DNA of 64,000 bases, taken from NCBI GenBank assembly GCA_033297075.1, contig MU858203.1, positions 1 to 64,000 of the forward strand. The letters run 5' to 3'. Each line of letters starts with the position of its first letter. Position 1 is the stretch's first letter. The notes under the pieces were generated by a model. It did no database searches. It was not told the DNA's origin and was given only the letters and a program-made list of their open reading frames with translations. Shown in pieces: positions 1 through 13,777 of the stretch. Both the position numbers and the translations under genes were made by a program. Source of the stretch: Rhypophila decipiens (Eukaryota > Ascomycota > Sordariomycetes > Sordariales > Naviculisporaceae).

Positions 1-148
1 TACTTACCGCGTACAACCTCCTTTCCAACTGTCAACCCCCGTTAGGCGTCCTGCCTTGCAGTCTGTACCTACCCAGGTGTCAGGTTGTAACAAAAGTAAA
101 TATAAGTTAGAACTCTCTAAAATCTACTTATAACTTCTTTCTAAAAAT

Positions 149-3100
149 CTATATATAGTCAACTCCAAGCCGTCTTAGTCTCTTATTTTCTCCTTTAAAA
201 GTTATATGATCTATATCTTGTTGGTCCTCTCGTAAGACTTGCTTAATCTGCAGCTCACCGAATCCATACATCCTCTGCATAGAGCTTACTATCCTATCCC
301 TTTCCCGTTTCCTTGTCTTCGCGCTGACACCCCGTAAACCCATACTGTCGAAATCCCTTAGCATTCCCGCGCCAGCCAGGTAGTACATTCCCCCGACGAT
401 GGTATCTGGCATTACCGGCAGGGTGATCTTTTCGTGCATGGCATTGACCCAGATCGAGACGCACAGAACAAGGATCATGCACCCAAGCACAAAAACGGCC
501 AGCCAGGTGCAGACCTCGTGCATCCTGAAGGTGACGGTGTCGCGGAAGGGGATGTTGGCGAAGAGGATGGGTGTGAACTTGGCGAGCAGGGCTACCAACG
601 CGATGGACAGACCGTGCACGATCATTCCGAGTCTCCTTTTCTTGTTGTCGCTGGTGGTTGTGGTGGTCGCTGTGATGAGCAGCATGGCGGACTGGTAGAT
701 GCCGAGGAATACGTTTGTTGGTGGGGAGAGGAGGATTGATGAGCGGGCAGGTTCCCCTTCTGGTTTTCCATGCGCCTGTTTAAATAGACGGGTGTAAACT
801 GCTCGGGAGGACGTGTCTGTTGATAACAGCCAAAGTCAGTCAAACCCATGTGACTCGAGATGGTGTCAGGAAGCAGCATGAGCAGGTAGTCAGGTACACG
901 TACATGAGAAATAGTAATCCCAAAACCACGTTGCAGCAGTGCCCAACGATGTGAAAAGGATTCGCACGCCAAAGGTCTGGCTGTTCATAAACATCTCAAA
1001 CTTGGTATCTGGGGAGATGGTGTTTTCGTAGTAGAGGATCAGCACGAGGAGGGCCATGGTCAGAAATAGAGCGATTGACAGGAGAACGTTCTCCTTGTGT
1101 TGTGGGGGGACAATGATGTGGTGCCACCATCGCCTCTGCGATATGTTGCCCCGGGAGGTTTGGCACTTGGTCCTGGATCTAGGTGGGGGAGGAGGATCTC
1201 GGGTGGTGACTCGTATGCTTGATCTGTCTTGCAACACCGGTTCATTCACCATGTAGATGCCGTAGTTTGTTGTCGTTGTGGCCGTGGTGGCCGTGGTGGT
1301 TTGCCGAATCACCTCCGGCTGTGGGCTGAACCACCCAATGCGAAACCTTTTGCCCTGGAATGCCTGTTTTATCTCGGCGCCGGTCTGTCCATTGTTTACT
1401 CCTCGCGAGGTATTGGGCAATGGCGGTGCATCTATCGAAAGCAGCGCATCCCTGATTCGGTAATCAGATGATACCAACAAGGCCGCCATGCTCGCAATGC
1501 TCCACGGTTCAGTTCCGACTCCTGTCCGCCAGCGAAAGATGATGTATCCCATTCCACACAACATCAAGGCCATGACAGCCACGATTCCCTCGGCCAATCT
1601 CATAGTGGGCCCGGACTTCCGCAGACCATATGCGCAGACCATGTTGTGCCCCGGCAGCACCTCTGGAACATCGGCAAAGTTCTTCCTTTCCGTAGACGTC
1701 CCACAGTACTGCGAGAACTCTAGACGTATCACTTCGCTGGACACGGGCACAAGCGCGGCGGCGAGCAAGCCCAGTAAGACGTTGATCAGACTCAAGACGT
1801 CGCGGTAACGAGACAGGAGCCGGAAGCCAGCAAGTCCCCATAGCCCTGTGTTGCGTGACAAGGTGAGAGTGTCCTCTGCCCTTGCCCCATCACTGATGCT
1901 GTTTCCGAGCGCTCTGAACGGAAGCATGGAGCTGACGGAACTGGTAAACACCTGAATGGCAATCGACAGGACGGTGGCGAGGATGACGGGCGCGAGAGAG
2001 GCCATGAAGAAATCGGCGTCGGAGCGGAGATTGGCAAAGCTGGATCCCTTGCCGGGTGCAATCGGTCCTTTTGGCATCTCGGTGAGCTTTGGAGTGTCGG
2101 CAGTGGTGGAAGTAGTCGTATTGGCAAGTATGGGGTCCGTGATCGCGTGAGAATGACTGGGAGAAGACGGGTCAGAATATTTCCTTGTTTCAAGTTGTGT
2201 GCCCGGCATAACTCGCATCGGAGAAGACTCTGTGGACGTGTTTGTGTTTGATCCCAGGAGCGTGAACTGCTGGGCTGATTTTATTTTCGCTCTTGAAAGG
2301 GAATTAGAAGCACCTCGTTCTGGGGTGGGACGCAAAGCTGCTGTGATGTTGGGCGAGTGATGTATCGTCATTGATGCTATGGGTGGCTTTGTGGCGTTTG
2401 AGCTTTCTATAGTGGGTCTGGCAACAAAAGATTTGTCCGTGTGCTCGTCAGGAGTGTTGATGGTCCTATTGGGGTTAGCTTCTCTTGTCCTCTCGCTGGA
2501 AGACGTTCCATTCACGACATGGAGGATTCCGGATGTCATGGGCTGTTCCTCCTGCTTAGGGCTGGCGGATATCACAGTTGTCCTCAGCGTGGCACTTTGC
2601 CCCGTACTCGCCAAAACGGCGGTGCTCGAGAGTCTTGTTGACGCAATAATCCCGACTTGAGTCGTAGAACGCATCGCAGGGCTGGAGCTCGAAGATTGAC
2701 CGCCACTCAACGTCTTCCCGGGAATATTCGTCAAGGCTGTATCAGGAGACGGAGACTGAGGGACAGCTATCAAAGATGTCTCCGGTATGCTCGTGCTGTT
2801 ATTGAGTTGATCGTGGCTCGCGGTGCTACTCGCCGTCCTTACCAAGCTTTCCGTGGTGCTCGTACTCGAAGACGTAGAGATGTCATTGGTTGCAGACGCC
2901 ATGGTTTCGCTGCTTTTGGAGTGATCCTGAGTTGTGACGAGACTTGACATCTCCATCAAACTGCTCAAAGTATTTGGAGCCGAAGATGTGGAGACAACGC
3001 TGGTTGGAGCCTCTGTCGACAGCCTGAGGGTCGTGCTATCCTTGACCTGTGCTGTCGAGGATTCCACCTTCTTGGATTCTGTCGAGATTGCCGCACTTGA

Positions 3101-4822
3101 AACAGCACTAGCATATGAGAGAGGCAGTGTCCACCAGTCCCGTCTGAGAGTATTGGGGCCGGTAGTGGTCGCGTGTGAGGCAAACCAGAAGCCGGTATAA
3201 GGCGGGACATCGAACTTGTTTCCGAAAGCGTCGAGCGTCTGGAAAACGCACTCATTGGTCGCTCGACTGCGAAGAAGAGAACTGCTGACGTCGCGGAGAT
3301 CGACGAGAAATTGTACATTGCCTTGCGTGTCGGTCTTGGGCCACTCCCAGTCGGCCACTCCGATTGGTTGCTCCGACAGAGTCATGGTGCTGGTCGAGAA
3401 CAGACTGGGCGTGATTGCCGTGCCTCCTGGCAAGGATACAGAGCCCGGCGTGATAGTCATGACATGGCCGTCACCGTGCCGATGGTAGCAGCTCCCAGCT
3501 CGACCATCCAGAAAGTCGTTGATGTAATTGTTGTTATGTTGAAATACAAGTGACATGATGGTCTGGCATTCCTTGTCAAAAGCCACGGCCCTGGTAACGG
3601 AAAACTCAGTCCTGGTAGAGGTGGTTCTTTTAACGTATATCATGTTTCCCCAGTCGCCTGACCAGGTTAGTTCAGTAGTGTTTGTCCACGCTTTTAGCTC
3701 GACATAGCAAGGGCACCACGTCTCGTCGTCTGTAAAAAAGGTCGGGATGACCTGTTTCAGAATCATCTGGGGATTCCTGACGAAGCTTTCTTGGAACACC
3801 AGCCATTCAGGCTTCTTGTATCCACATCGGGTGCTGAACAGGATGGGTGGTCTCGGATAAGCGTCCTCGGGCGGTCGTGGGTCTGGCTCCGGTGTGGGAG
3901 CTGGTGCTGGTGCTGCCACCATGATGTTGGGCTTGGCGAATGATGGGGAATCTGAGCTTGAGGTTGACGTTGGCAGAGAAGCTCCTCTGACGCCTGGGGA
4001 TGGTGGTGTTTGCAGGGGTACTTGCGCACTGGAGAGTGTTGTTGTGGCGTTGACCGCGCCCTGTTCAAGCCTTTGTCCCTCCGCTGGTGGCTTTAGTTGG
4101 ATCATGGTGTATTGTACTGGCGGTAGATCGTGGGCTTGATACTCAAAGAAAGCAACCAGACCGGCCATTATGACCAGCAAGAGCATCTGAAATGGCCACC
4201 GGATACTGAGCGGCTTCCAGTCTGGTGTCTGTCCAGTTGTTTTCGCAGGGCATGTTCTCTCTGCGGGGGGCTGCTCATCTGGAAATTTCGGATTGGCAGT
4301 TGAGGACTCGTCCAACTGTGCTGGGTTGTCATTCGATACGAGTTGATCAGTACTCTGTGTTCTGCTCGCTGGATATGGAACCGTGATGTCCTGCAGCTCC
4401 AAGTCGTCACCCGACATCTCCAGTCTCAGACCGCTCTGACATGGATAAGGGTTTGGGTTGTATATGGTTCGAGCTTCAACCTCCATTCCGTTACTTTGTT
4501 GATCCGCAAGTTGCACACGAATCGGTGGAACTGGCAGTCGGGAAAACTGGCCAGCGCATGCTTCAGGATTCGGTTGTATATGATCATCTGGGATTGTCGT
4601 AACCACGGAATAAAACGAGGACCGTGGACTCGACGGGATACATGGTGCCAAAAGCTCATCGGTGCTTCTTGACCACTGCCATTGGGGCAAGGTATAATCT
4701 GTGATGTCCCTTTCGTCAACCTCATCTTCGGTCTTTGGTCCGGAATTCCGGGGGATGGCGGGGCGTGGACTCGAGGCTGAGTCCTGGGTAATGTTGTCCA
4801 TTGCCATGTTGTTCGACATCAT
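149..4822 (-). CDS. DUF3433-type large polytopic membrane protein
   Basis: Two exons (4822-904 and 756-149) joined by a 147-nt GTACGT...AG intron encode about 1508 aa; the join keeps frame and links a long first part to a conserved hydrophobic C-terminus. Seen: a disordered N-terminus, a first TM segment near residue 208 preceded by a WKPLSIRWPF-type motif, a very long Ser/Thr-rich stretch (roughly residues 590-940), then about seven TM segments from residue 945 to 1407 and a basic tail. The order (W-P-F TM helix, ectodomain, multi-TM C-terminal half) is that of fungal DUF3433 proteins, whose biochemical function is unknown. I infer an extracellular or lumenal, heavily O-glycosylated loop between TM1 and TM2. 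The ATG at 4822 starts MMSNNM and is the most upstream in-frame ATG. Family assignment is by pattern; any specific role would be guesswork. Confidence 0.8.
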
Positions 4823-6968
4823 GAAGATTCTCTCGCGGGGGTCTTAGTTCAGACATCCTTATCCACAGGAGAGGCAAAACGTTGCTCCATCAGAGATGGA
4901 GTTCGGCGAAAAGACTCAGGGCGGTCAAGGATTAGGCAAAGAAAGAAGGGAGACTTGTTGTCTCTTGATCCAAGGGCAGTCTTCGTATACCCCCCATCAT
5001 GGCAAGCACAAAGTGATTGCCAAGTATACACAAATGGGGATCCTATAATAAAGAGCTGGCCTAGAGAGCCTATCATTGACTTTTCTGATAAGGTGAGGTG
5101 ACATCGTGGTCTTGGACCAAGGCCCCTAATGCGATATGCAGGCACGGTGCAGAAATCTAATTGTATCCCGTCTATAATAAGGCATATTTCTGCACTGCAA
5201 CAGTAAAGGGTCTCCGTATCGGCAGTGTGCCCCGTCCTGGCTCAGCAAAATACCCGCCTTCGGTTGCACCCGCGGTGCCGTCCAAGCAGCAATGCTGGTT
5301 CAGAACGCCGATGGTTTATGGGGGCTACATTTTCCATAGCGGCAGCTGTATATCCAGAGCTTGAATAGTCCATTTAATGGGAATGGTTCCCGGTCACCCC
5401 TTGCTATCAGTTGTGTAGCCGCCGGATTCTACACACTTTTCTCTCTTCAAAATCTCGGGTGAGATTACTGGGAACAAGGCCTGCATCATGCAACATCACC
5501 TGCCCCAGTGGAGTCGTCGACGCATGTGAGCACGCTGCAGGACATGGCCCGGAGGTTTCGTGAACCGGCATCCAATTCTTCGGTCCATCTTTGTTCCCAC
5601 GACCAATGCGTCGGTCACCCTCATGAGAGCAGGTAATGTCACGGACCATTGACATTCACGTGCCGACCATCGAGTGCGTCGACGAGCCCGATATACCCTC
5701 CCGAGTAGAAAGTTACAGATGGGTTCAATACAGGAGCAGCCTTAATATCAAGTAGGACCACCACGTCACCTTGTTCGCCATCAACCATGAACAACTAGAG
5801 AACCTGCACATTCGAAATTGATCACGCCCTTGGCGATGACCCTTCTTCTAAACGGCCTGGTATTGGACTTGAATAGACTTGGTACCGACTCAAAGACTTG
5901 CATGTCGCTATGAGGCCGATGAAAAGGATACCAAAAATGGTGATGGTGGCTTAGACGAAAAAGAACAAAGTGGTATCTTTATGGGTTTGTATATATAGAC
6001 TCGTAGACTTGGAGTTTGAGGGGAGATGGAAATAACAGACCAAACTCGTTTAACATGTTTGCATACGGCGATCCAAGTCCTTGAGAAGTAAGTATCAGCG
6101 CTCGAATAGGTACATGTATTCAAGTGTTTAGGGGGGTTATTGACAAGTTGATGCTTCTCAAGTATTATGGCGAATATGTTATCTACCGAGTTAGCGGGTT
6201 AGATGGGAGGACTCTGTAATGTGTCAAGCTTTCACGACTGTTCGTATTGCACGCTGCACGGTTCCCAAAACAGATACTAATCCTGTTCGGTAGTTTTGAA
6301 GCCCCTATTTGGACCGAGAACGATTCGCTCGATTTTTAATAGACGAAATATCTGGGTAGTTCATGTCTAGCCCGCCGCCTAAAGTTAATGGTTCCGTTGC
6401 TAGCTGCTGCAATGATATAAGTTACAAACGCGGTTGTGCAAACTGGATAGGTACGTAGCTCGTTCCAGTCATATAGGGATATATTTCGGTCTCGACCCAC
6501 TAGCATAGCAATTCATATTACTGTCTCACTTGTGGCGACATTTCCTACATATCTTACTAATATATTAATGCCAGTGGGTCAAGGGCAACTTAAGTGGTCT
6601 TGCTAAAGTGTTATGGGACTTTCAAGTTCTTTAGGAGACACGGTAAATAGACTAAGATTTACCTGATTTGTGCCGATTTGGATTCCGAGGCTCTGGGAAA
6701 GTGCGAGAGTACCAATAAAAAGCTACTGAGAACTATGCCGCGCCCTTTTCCGAGTCGCTACCCGGATACAGTCATCTTTAGACTTTGACTACCACCTTGA
6801 GTATGACCCTCCACCTATCACCTTTCACCATCTTTGCACCGTCACTATGCTTCTTGTGGAGCCTTAGCCTTGGAGACATCCGAGCATCCGGAGCATCCGA
6901 TGTGATCATGACTGAACTTGAACTTGGCCGTGGCACTACTTCTCGCCCGGCCCTCGACTTCAACTGTT
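4823..6968. other. Gene-poor interval upstream of the DUF3433 gene
   Basis: About 2.1 kb without a supportable gene. The first part presumably holds the DUF3433 promoter and 5' UTR. From about 6120 to 6640 the sequence is visibly AT-rich with many TA steps, which would fit old repeat DNA degraded by RIP, but no element can be recognised. Short open frames here have no start context, domain or splice logic. Confidence 0.5.
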
Positions 6969-7697
6969 ATGATCTCTGTATATATAGAGGGAACAAACCT
7001 CTCCCAGCATTACCCTTCTAAGATAGTCAACTTTATACAGATCGCCAGCTTACTAGCTCTTTCTCCTCTTACTCTAGCCGCCCCGGCCCCAGCCAGGGAT
7101 GTGGCCGCTACCTTCTCCTTTGAGCAATGGGCCATCGACAAGTCCACGAACCCAACAGGCAACCACCTCTCGGTTGAAGAAGTAATTGCCATCGCAAACA
7201 ACCAAACATCCACTAGTAAGCGGATCCCTCCGTAATCAAGTCAACAATGCATCTTCGACATATATAAGGATAGAGACTGACCACGGGATTACTAGGTCCC
7301 CTTCCCCTTGGAAAACGTGCTGCGAGGTGCGATTTCAGCAGCCAACAAGCATGGGTACGTCCACCAGCAGAACAAAAATGGCATATTAATCTAACACATT
7401 CATAAAAACAGGCTGGCGATGCAGTCCGGTGCATCGACTAAGTACCTAGCAGCCCATCCTACACAAAATTGCCATGCGACTATCAGCAGCACACGCTTCA
7501 TCAACATTGGTCAGGCCCGAATCACTAGTATCTCAGGGGGGCAGAATCCCCCCAGGGACACGGACAGCCCCTGTGGGAATGTGGCCCGAGGCGCGGGTCT
7601 GATCATGGATGCTAGTACCCGAAATGGTCGTGTCAGGGGACAGAACGCGGCTTGGGATAACGGTTACATGACTGTTGATATCCGCTCTATTAACTGA
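6969..7697 (+). pseudogene. Small secreted cysteine-type protein gene, probably damaged
   Basis: Three exons are recognisable: ...7215, 7296 to about 7351, and from about 7412 or 7425 to the TAA at 7697, with introns starting GTAAGC (7216) and GTACGT (7352). The first exon encodes a hydrophobic secretion-like leader ending in an Ala/Pro-rich stretch, followed after the first intron by GKR, a likely Kex2 site. The last exon matches a common fungal small-secreted-protein pattern (DVARGAG-type motif, GQNAAW, C-terminal VDIR). Damage: the leader lacks an ATG where one is expected (the in-frame ATG at 6969 lies before a TATATATAG box). The conserved DAVRCIDYLA-like reading is broken by four extra bases at about 7438-7441. 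Cysteines I expect in the last exon are replaced. Using the alternative acceptor at 7424 restores an open frame but deletes that motif. Probably a pseudogene; a diverged functional gene is possible. Confidence 0.5.
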
Positions 7698-8198
7698 GCT
7701 CGGGCTCCAGTGGTGTGCCATGAGTATCAAGCTGTCTTGACATGATTCTGTATCTGACTGGAGCATGAGATCAATATAAGAGGAAATATGATTGTCCTTG
7801 AACTTGCAAAGCGAAGTTTTGAAAGTATGTGAAATAAGGCTTTGATGAGGGGTAGTACAATCATGGGCTCGTAGCTACAGTGGTGGAAATCTAGAAGTGA
7901 GCAAAGGATATGAGAACACGTCGACATTGAGCTCGCAGACCTAATGACAGGCCATTCTGGTATTACGCAATATCTACACTTCCCGACATTGAGATTTGCT
8001 AACTAACACGCTGCCAGTGTGAAGTGCATGCAATGTGCTGCAAACATTATACCTTTGCAACCCTTTCCGTTGTCACCATTTGCCCAGCTGGAAATATTGA
8101 GCACGTTTGCAACCTTTGACCTGGCCCAGTCGTCAATAAAGTTGATCCGTGCTTCTCGACCCCATGACTCTCTACCAGTAACGCAAGACCTCCGTCTT
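7698..8198. other. Convergent intergenic interval
   Basis: About 500 nt between the 3' ends of two apparently decayed genes. It should hold their former 3' UTRs. I see no gene, RNA or repeat in it. Confidence 0.5.
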
Positions 8199-9207
8199 TC
8201 ACGGGAGATGCAAGCCGTTCTTCTTGACCAAGTCCCGAACCACATTGTCCATTGTATCGGCCTTTCCATACAACGAAACCGCGACTTCAAGTTTGCCGAA
8301 CCATGTCGTTTCCTTCATTATGGCGTTTGCACCCGTCACGTTACCGTTGTCCCGAAAATGACGGCAGAAGAAATGCAGTGTGTAATTGATGTTCCTTAGG
8401 TCGAAATCGCAAAGCAAACCCTCCTCTTCGAAAATGAATGCTAGGAAGACCAAGTAGAATACGCGGGGCCGAGAGGGATGTTGCCATGCTCGGCGGCTTG
8501 TCTCAATGCCGTGTCCGCGATAATCGGCTTGGGGTCTGAGGCCATCTGTGCCGCCTGGTCGGTGCCGCGTAGAAGAGCAATCCTCGAATGATGCGACGGC
8601 GCAGCTCACTCATGAGGTGGAAATGGGTGCCGGACTGGCACGCCTTGCAGTCACACTTGAATTCCAACTTGGCCCATCGATCACTCGCCAGAGTCGCCTT
8701 GAGGTTGGGGTTGTAGCAGAAGGTAATCTCGTCGCCGGGAGCAATGTATTTGACGGCATAAACTTCATTGTAAAGTCCTTTGGATCTGTTGGTTGGGAAC
8801 CTGGCGTTTGGGATACAGTAGTGGTTGAGACGTGATGATAACAGAAATAATCCCCATGCCTCTCCTCCGCCGGCCCACGAGGTCGAGAACTCGTTCTCCG
8901 CAAAACATTCCAGGAGGGACTGAAACTTGGCGTTCGCCTCGCCGTTGAGCCGGAGGCTGTAGATTTGGCGCCTCTGCTTGCGCGGGAGTCTTTTTACCGC
9001 CTTCTCGAGGACATTGTTGGTGATGAGATGGGGCGGTCTGGTGAAGCGGATGACGGGTGCCTCTTTGAGGATGAGTTCGTTTTCCTTGATAGGTCTGGTC
9101 GCAAAAACGCCCCAGCCTTTCCCGCTCCCGGCTGGCTTGAGCTCGAAGGGTGCGTCCGCCGGGATTTCGAGGTGTCGGTCACCTCCTTCCTCCGCCTCGG
9201 CAGGCAT
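8199..9207 (-). pseudogene. SET-domain protein gene with two frame breaks
   Basis: The ATG at 9207 opens a frame with clear SET-domain features: GKGWGVFATRPI near residue 29, RLNHYCIPNA (the NHxCxPN S-adenosylmethionine pocket, Tyr replacing the usual Ser), GDEITFCYN with the catalytic Tyr, and a post-SET FKCDCKACQ zinc motif. After RRRIIRGLLF the conserved reading moves to a second frame at about 8569-8575 (continuing with PIIADTALRQAAE). It moves again to a third frame at about 8463-8468 (FYLVFLAFIFEEEGLL), ending at 8199. Each shift behaves like a 1-nt deletion, and no GT-AG intron fits because the reading is otherwise continuous. The family is the fungal SET/MYND-less lysine methyltransferase-like group; its substrates are unknown. 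Called a pseudogene, with assembly or sequencing error as the alternative. As read, the protein would stop at 234 aa after the intact SET core. Confidence 0.75.
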
Positions 9208-9529
9208 TGGGAATGTTGGTGCGATTATATTGCAGGGCGGCTAGGTGTGGAAGGATTTTTCATGCCTGTTAGGCTGAAGATCTTTGGTCTTTTCGTGACG
9301 GAGATTGAGCTGAGAATTCTTAAGGCGAGAGGAACCAGACAGCGAGGTGCTGAGATGATTGGTCAGTTCACAGCTCTTATCGAAGCTCCAGCGAACGGAA
9401 TTGTAGCTACATGTAAGAGACTTTGTGCAGGTTATATTCTGATTCGCCAGTGTGGTTCCAGCCCAGAGGGGTCACGGTGGTTGTAGCTATAGTGGTAGCC
9501 CCGCACCGTGTTGTATATACGGTCGGAAT
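9208..9529. other. Short intergenic interval in the decay zone
   Basis: About 320 nt upstream of the SET-domain gene, presumably its promoter. No gene or repeat recognised. Confidence 0.4.
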
Positions 9530-9985
9530 TCAATCAGGAAAGTATTTGCTGTCCCAGTCCGGTTCGAGCACAAGGTCAGCGGGATTGCGCATGACCTCTG
9601 CCAAAAGGAGGGCGTACAATGGCCGCTTCGACTGCAGGTTGCGCCAGTAGAACCTGGCCATTTCTACCCTATTACTAGCTGGCTCCGACAGGTCGATCAG
9701 CATGTCGTTGAAGTTGAGATCCATCTGGATACTAAGCCCGCTCGTCCCACCATAAATACCAGTCCCGTGGACTCGCTCAATCAGGGCATCGTACACGGTT
9801 GTATCCAAGCGCAATGGGCAGTCGTCGTCCCCATTCAGCAGGAGCTCGCCCTCAACAATCGAGTAGTTTGTCATCTGTTTCGACCAACCAAGCATCTGAC
9901 TGCCGCACGCATTGTTGCGCGTGCAGACTTGACATTCAAGTTCCGGCAATCTTGGTGTCGTAATATATGAATAATCCCTAGGCAA
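9530..9985 (-). CDS. Orphan ORF, possible terminal exon or gene fragment
   Basis: An open frame of about 150 codons with coding-like composition ends at 9530. It contains a CxxC (CQVCTRNNAC) near its start, an acidic middle, and a hydrophilic C-terminus ending WDSKYFPD. It has no in-frame ATG near its start; a stop lies a few codons upstream, and an acceptor-like CCTAG is visible at about 9980. It may therefore be the last exon of a gene whose earlier exons are missing or unrecognised. I do not recognise the family. It lies between two pseudogenes, so a fragment is likely. Confidence 0.35.
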   Translation of the reverse strand: MPRDYSYITTPRLPELECQVCTRNNACGSQMLGWSKQMTNYSIVEGELLLNGDDDCPLRLDTTVYDALIERVHGTGIYGGTSGLSIQMDLNFNDMLIDLSEPASNRVEMARFYWRNLQSKRPLYALLLAEVMRNPADLVLEPDWDSKYFPD

Positions 9986-10203
9986 CCATACAAGAAGTAT
10001 TCAGGTCGGCCGTATCTGCCCAAGGACTTTTTAGATCAAGGAGGAGGACCATCTTGGTAGATTTTGAAGGCACGCGCATCCATAAGGTACTCAGTTTACT
10101 CGTACGAGACAGAGAATAAAACCGTCTGTTCCCACCGTGGTCTTACGGGCGAGACCCTGCTCGAGCTCCCTTCTCCAGGGAGACGAATCTCTCACACCAA
10201 GTT

Positions 10204-10945
10204 GTGACGGCTCTATGCTCGGAGGTTGAGTATCAAGTGGGGACACAGGTCCAAGATCTCGCTATTCCCGACTCAGATACCGATCCAGTCACCATCGACT
10301 TTAAAGGCAAGGATCCGGTGACAGCCGATGTGGTTATTGGTACTGATGGTGCCCATTCCAATCTTGGTGATGAGGCCGCTAAGTGCGAGTTCACTGGGTG
10401 TCCAATGGCAAATGGGATCGTCCGGTACAAATCGGTCGAACAGGCCAGAGCCACCAAGGGGGATGATGAGTTCGCCGACGGCGCTTAAGCAATTGCCAAA
10501 TCCACCATGTCGGACCCGTCCATTTGCGAGCGTTTCCGATCCACGTTTCAGAACATCGACGAGGAACATTCGCACATGTTTGTCTCCCAATTGCATCACT
10601 GGCCTACCACGCCGTGGCATAACCACAGTGGGAGGGTGACTGACACTGGTAGGCGATGCAGCTCGTCCAATGCACCCGAGTAGGCACTGACGGAGCCTTC
10701 AGTCATCATATCCAACCAGGCTAACATGCTGCCATGATAGATCGCGGCCAAAGGCTGAACCAGGCGCTCAAGGATGTTGAGTAAATGATAACCCAGTTCA
10801 TCAAGGTCCACGACCAAAGTGAATTCTTCATTGTCAAGGATGCCTTGGACGAATATGAGAAGGACGTCTTTATCCGCGGTCGAATGGCGGTCTGGGCTCG
10901 TTGGGAGATACAAAGGTCATCGCCAGTCCCAAGCCAGCCATGTTT
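10204..10945 (+). pseudogene. FAD-dependent monooxygenase remnant
   Basis: Scattered pieces of a class A flavoprotein monooxygenase (salicylate-hydroxylase type) can be read. The DG-motif region VVIGTDGAHS is at about 10336-10365 and is followed by an in-frame TAA at 10486-10488. The reading continues to W-x-x-GRVTDT, and after a frameshift near 10646 to a second FAD motif, VGDAARPMHP, followed by stops. A third piece at about 10770-10910 (ALKDV, then ALDEYEKDV and RGRMAVW) matches the C-terminal helix region of these enzymes. The N-terminal GxGxxG FAD-binding motif was not found. Several stops and frame changes make this a clear remnant. An intact member of the same broad family lies at 16328-17645, but I see no evidence that this is a direct copy of it. 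Confidence 0.7.
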
Positions 10946-11088
10946 AAGATGAAGAGTGTCAAAGTAAAATCAACAAGCTTTGAGGTTCTTGGTTTGGCTG
11001 AGAGTGCAGGCTGTGGAAACGGGCATGTCCGAAAGTTCCGGCGGAATGCAGATCGTGGAGGCTACAGGTATCTATGTGTAAACCTTTC

Positions 11089-13110
<2,022 letters not shown>

Positions 13111-13777
13111 GGCTGCTGCCGCCCTACTCGGTATTCCTGCTCGGCTTGACAAGTGTGTAGTACGGATGAAATCGAGTAAATTTTCATGTTGAGGGGAGAA
13201 ATCTGATGTTGATCTGTCCTTTTTGACCTAACAGCTCGGCGTGCAGGGATAACCCGTGGTATTATATGTGTAAGCCCCAACCGTTAATCGCAAATACCGT
13301 TTCAGGTTTCAAGGGATCACGTAATGTAACCGATACGGTCGAGTCGGGTATTTCCAGTGTACCTTACCATCCGGTGCCAAGCGAAACCAACGATCCTGGG
13401 CGGTCCCCACAGCGGGTCTGCGGCGCGGCGCGGCACGGGGCCGATTTTAGTTCCGGCTGTGGATACCCCGTATGGTCGGGTTATTCGAATCGCTGCCAAT
13501 TTAATCCGTTGTGTGATTTAGACCACGAGACAAACTGATCTGGAGAAATTTTCGGGATCGCGAGATTCCAGCGGACTTCAAAAATGGAAGAAGTCCGGCA
13601 GACGTCACAAACGATGCATTGAGAGCCTGAGACAGTCCTAAGCATGATTATGTCAGCTACACATTCCATCTTGTTCCCGTCTCGTCCAGCTTTCTCCAAA
13701 CCGGACGACCCCACCACTACTCCCTCGCTCCCTGCCTTCCAACTTTCTTCGTCCTCAACAACAATCTTGCAAACATC
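13111..13777. other. Divergent promoter region, GH47 / luciferase-domain gene
   Basis: About 670 nt between two diverging start codons. It is GC-moderate with pyrimidine-rich tracts just before the ATG at 13778 (CTTCCAACTTTCTTCGTCC). No gene or repeat recognised. Confidence 0.6.

Noticed and set aside
13111..13152. Longer N-terminus for the GH47 enzyme
   Set aside because: The extra codons start with TTG; the first in-frame ATG is at 13110 and already precedes the membrane anchor.
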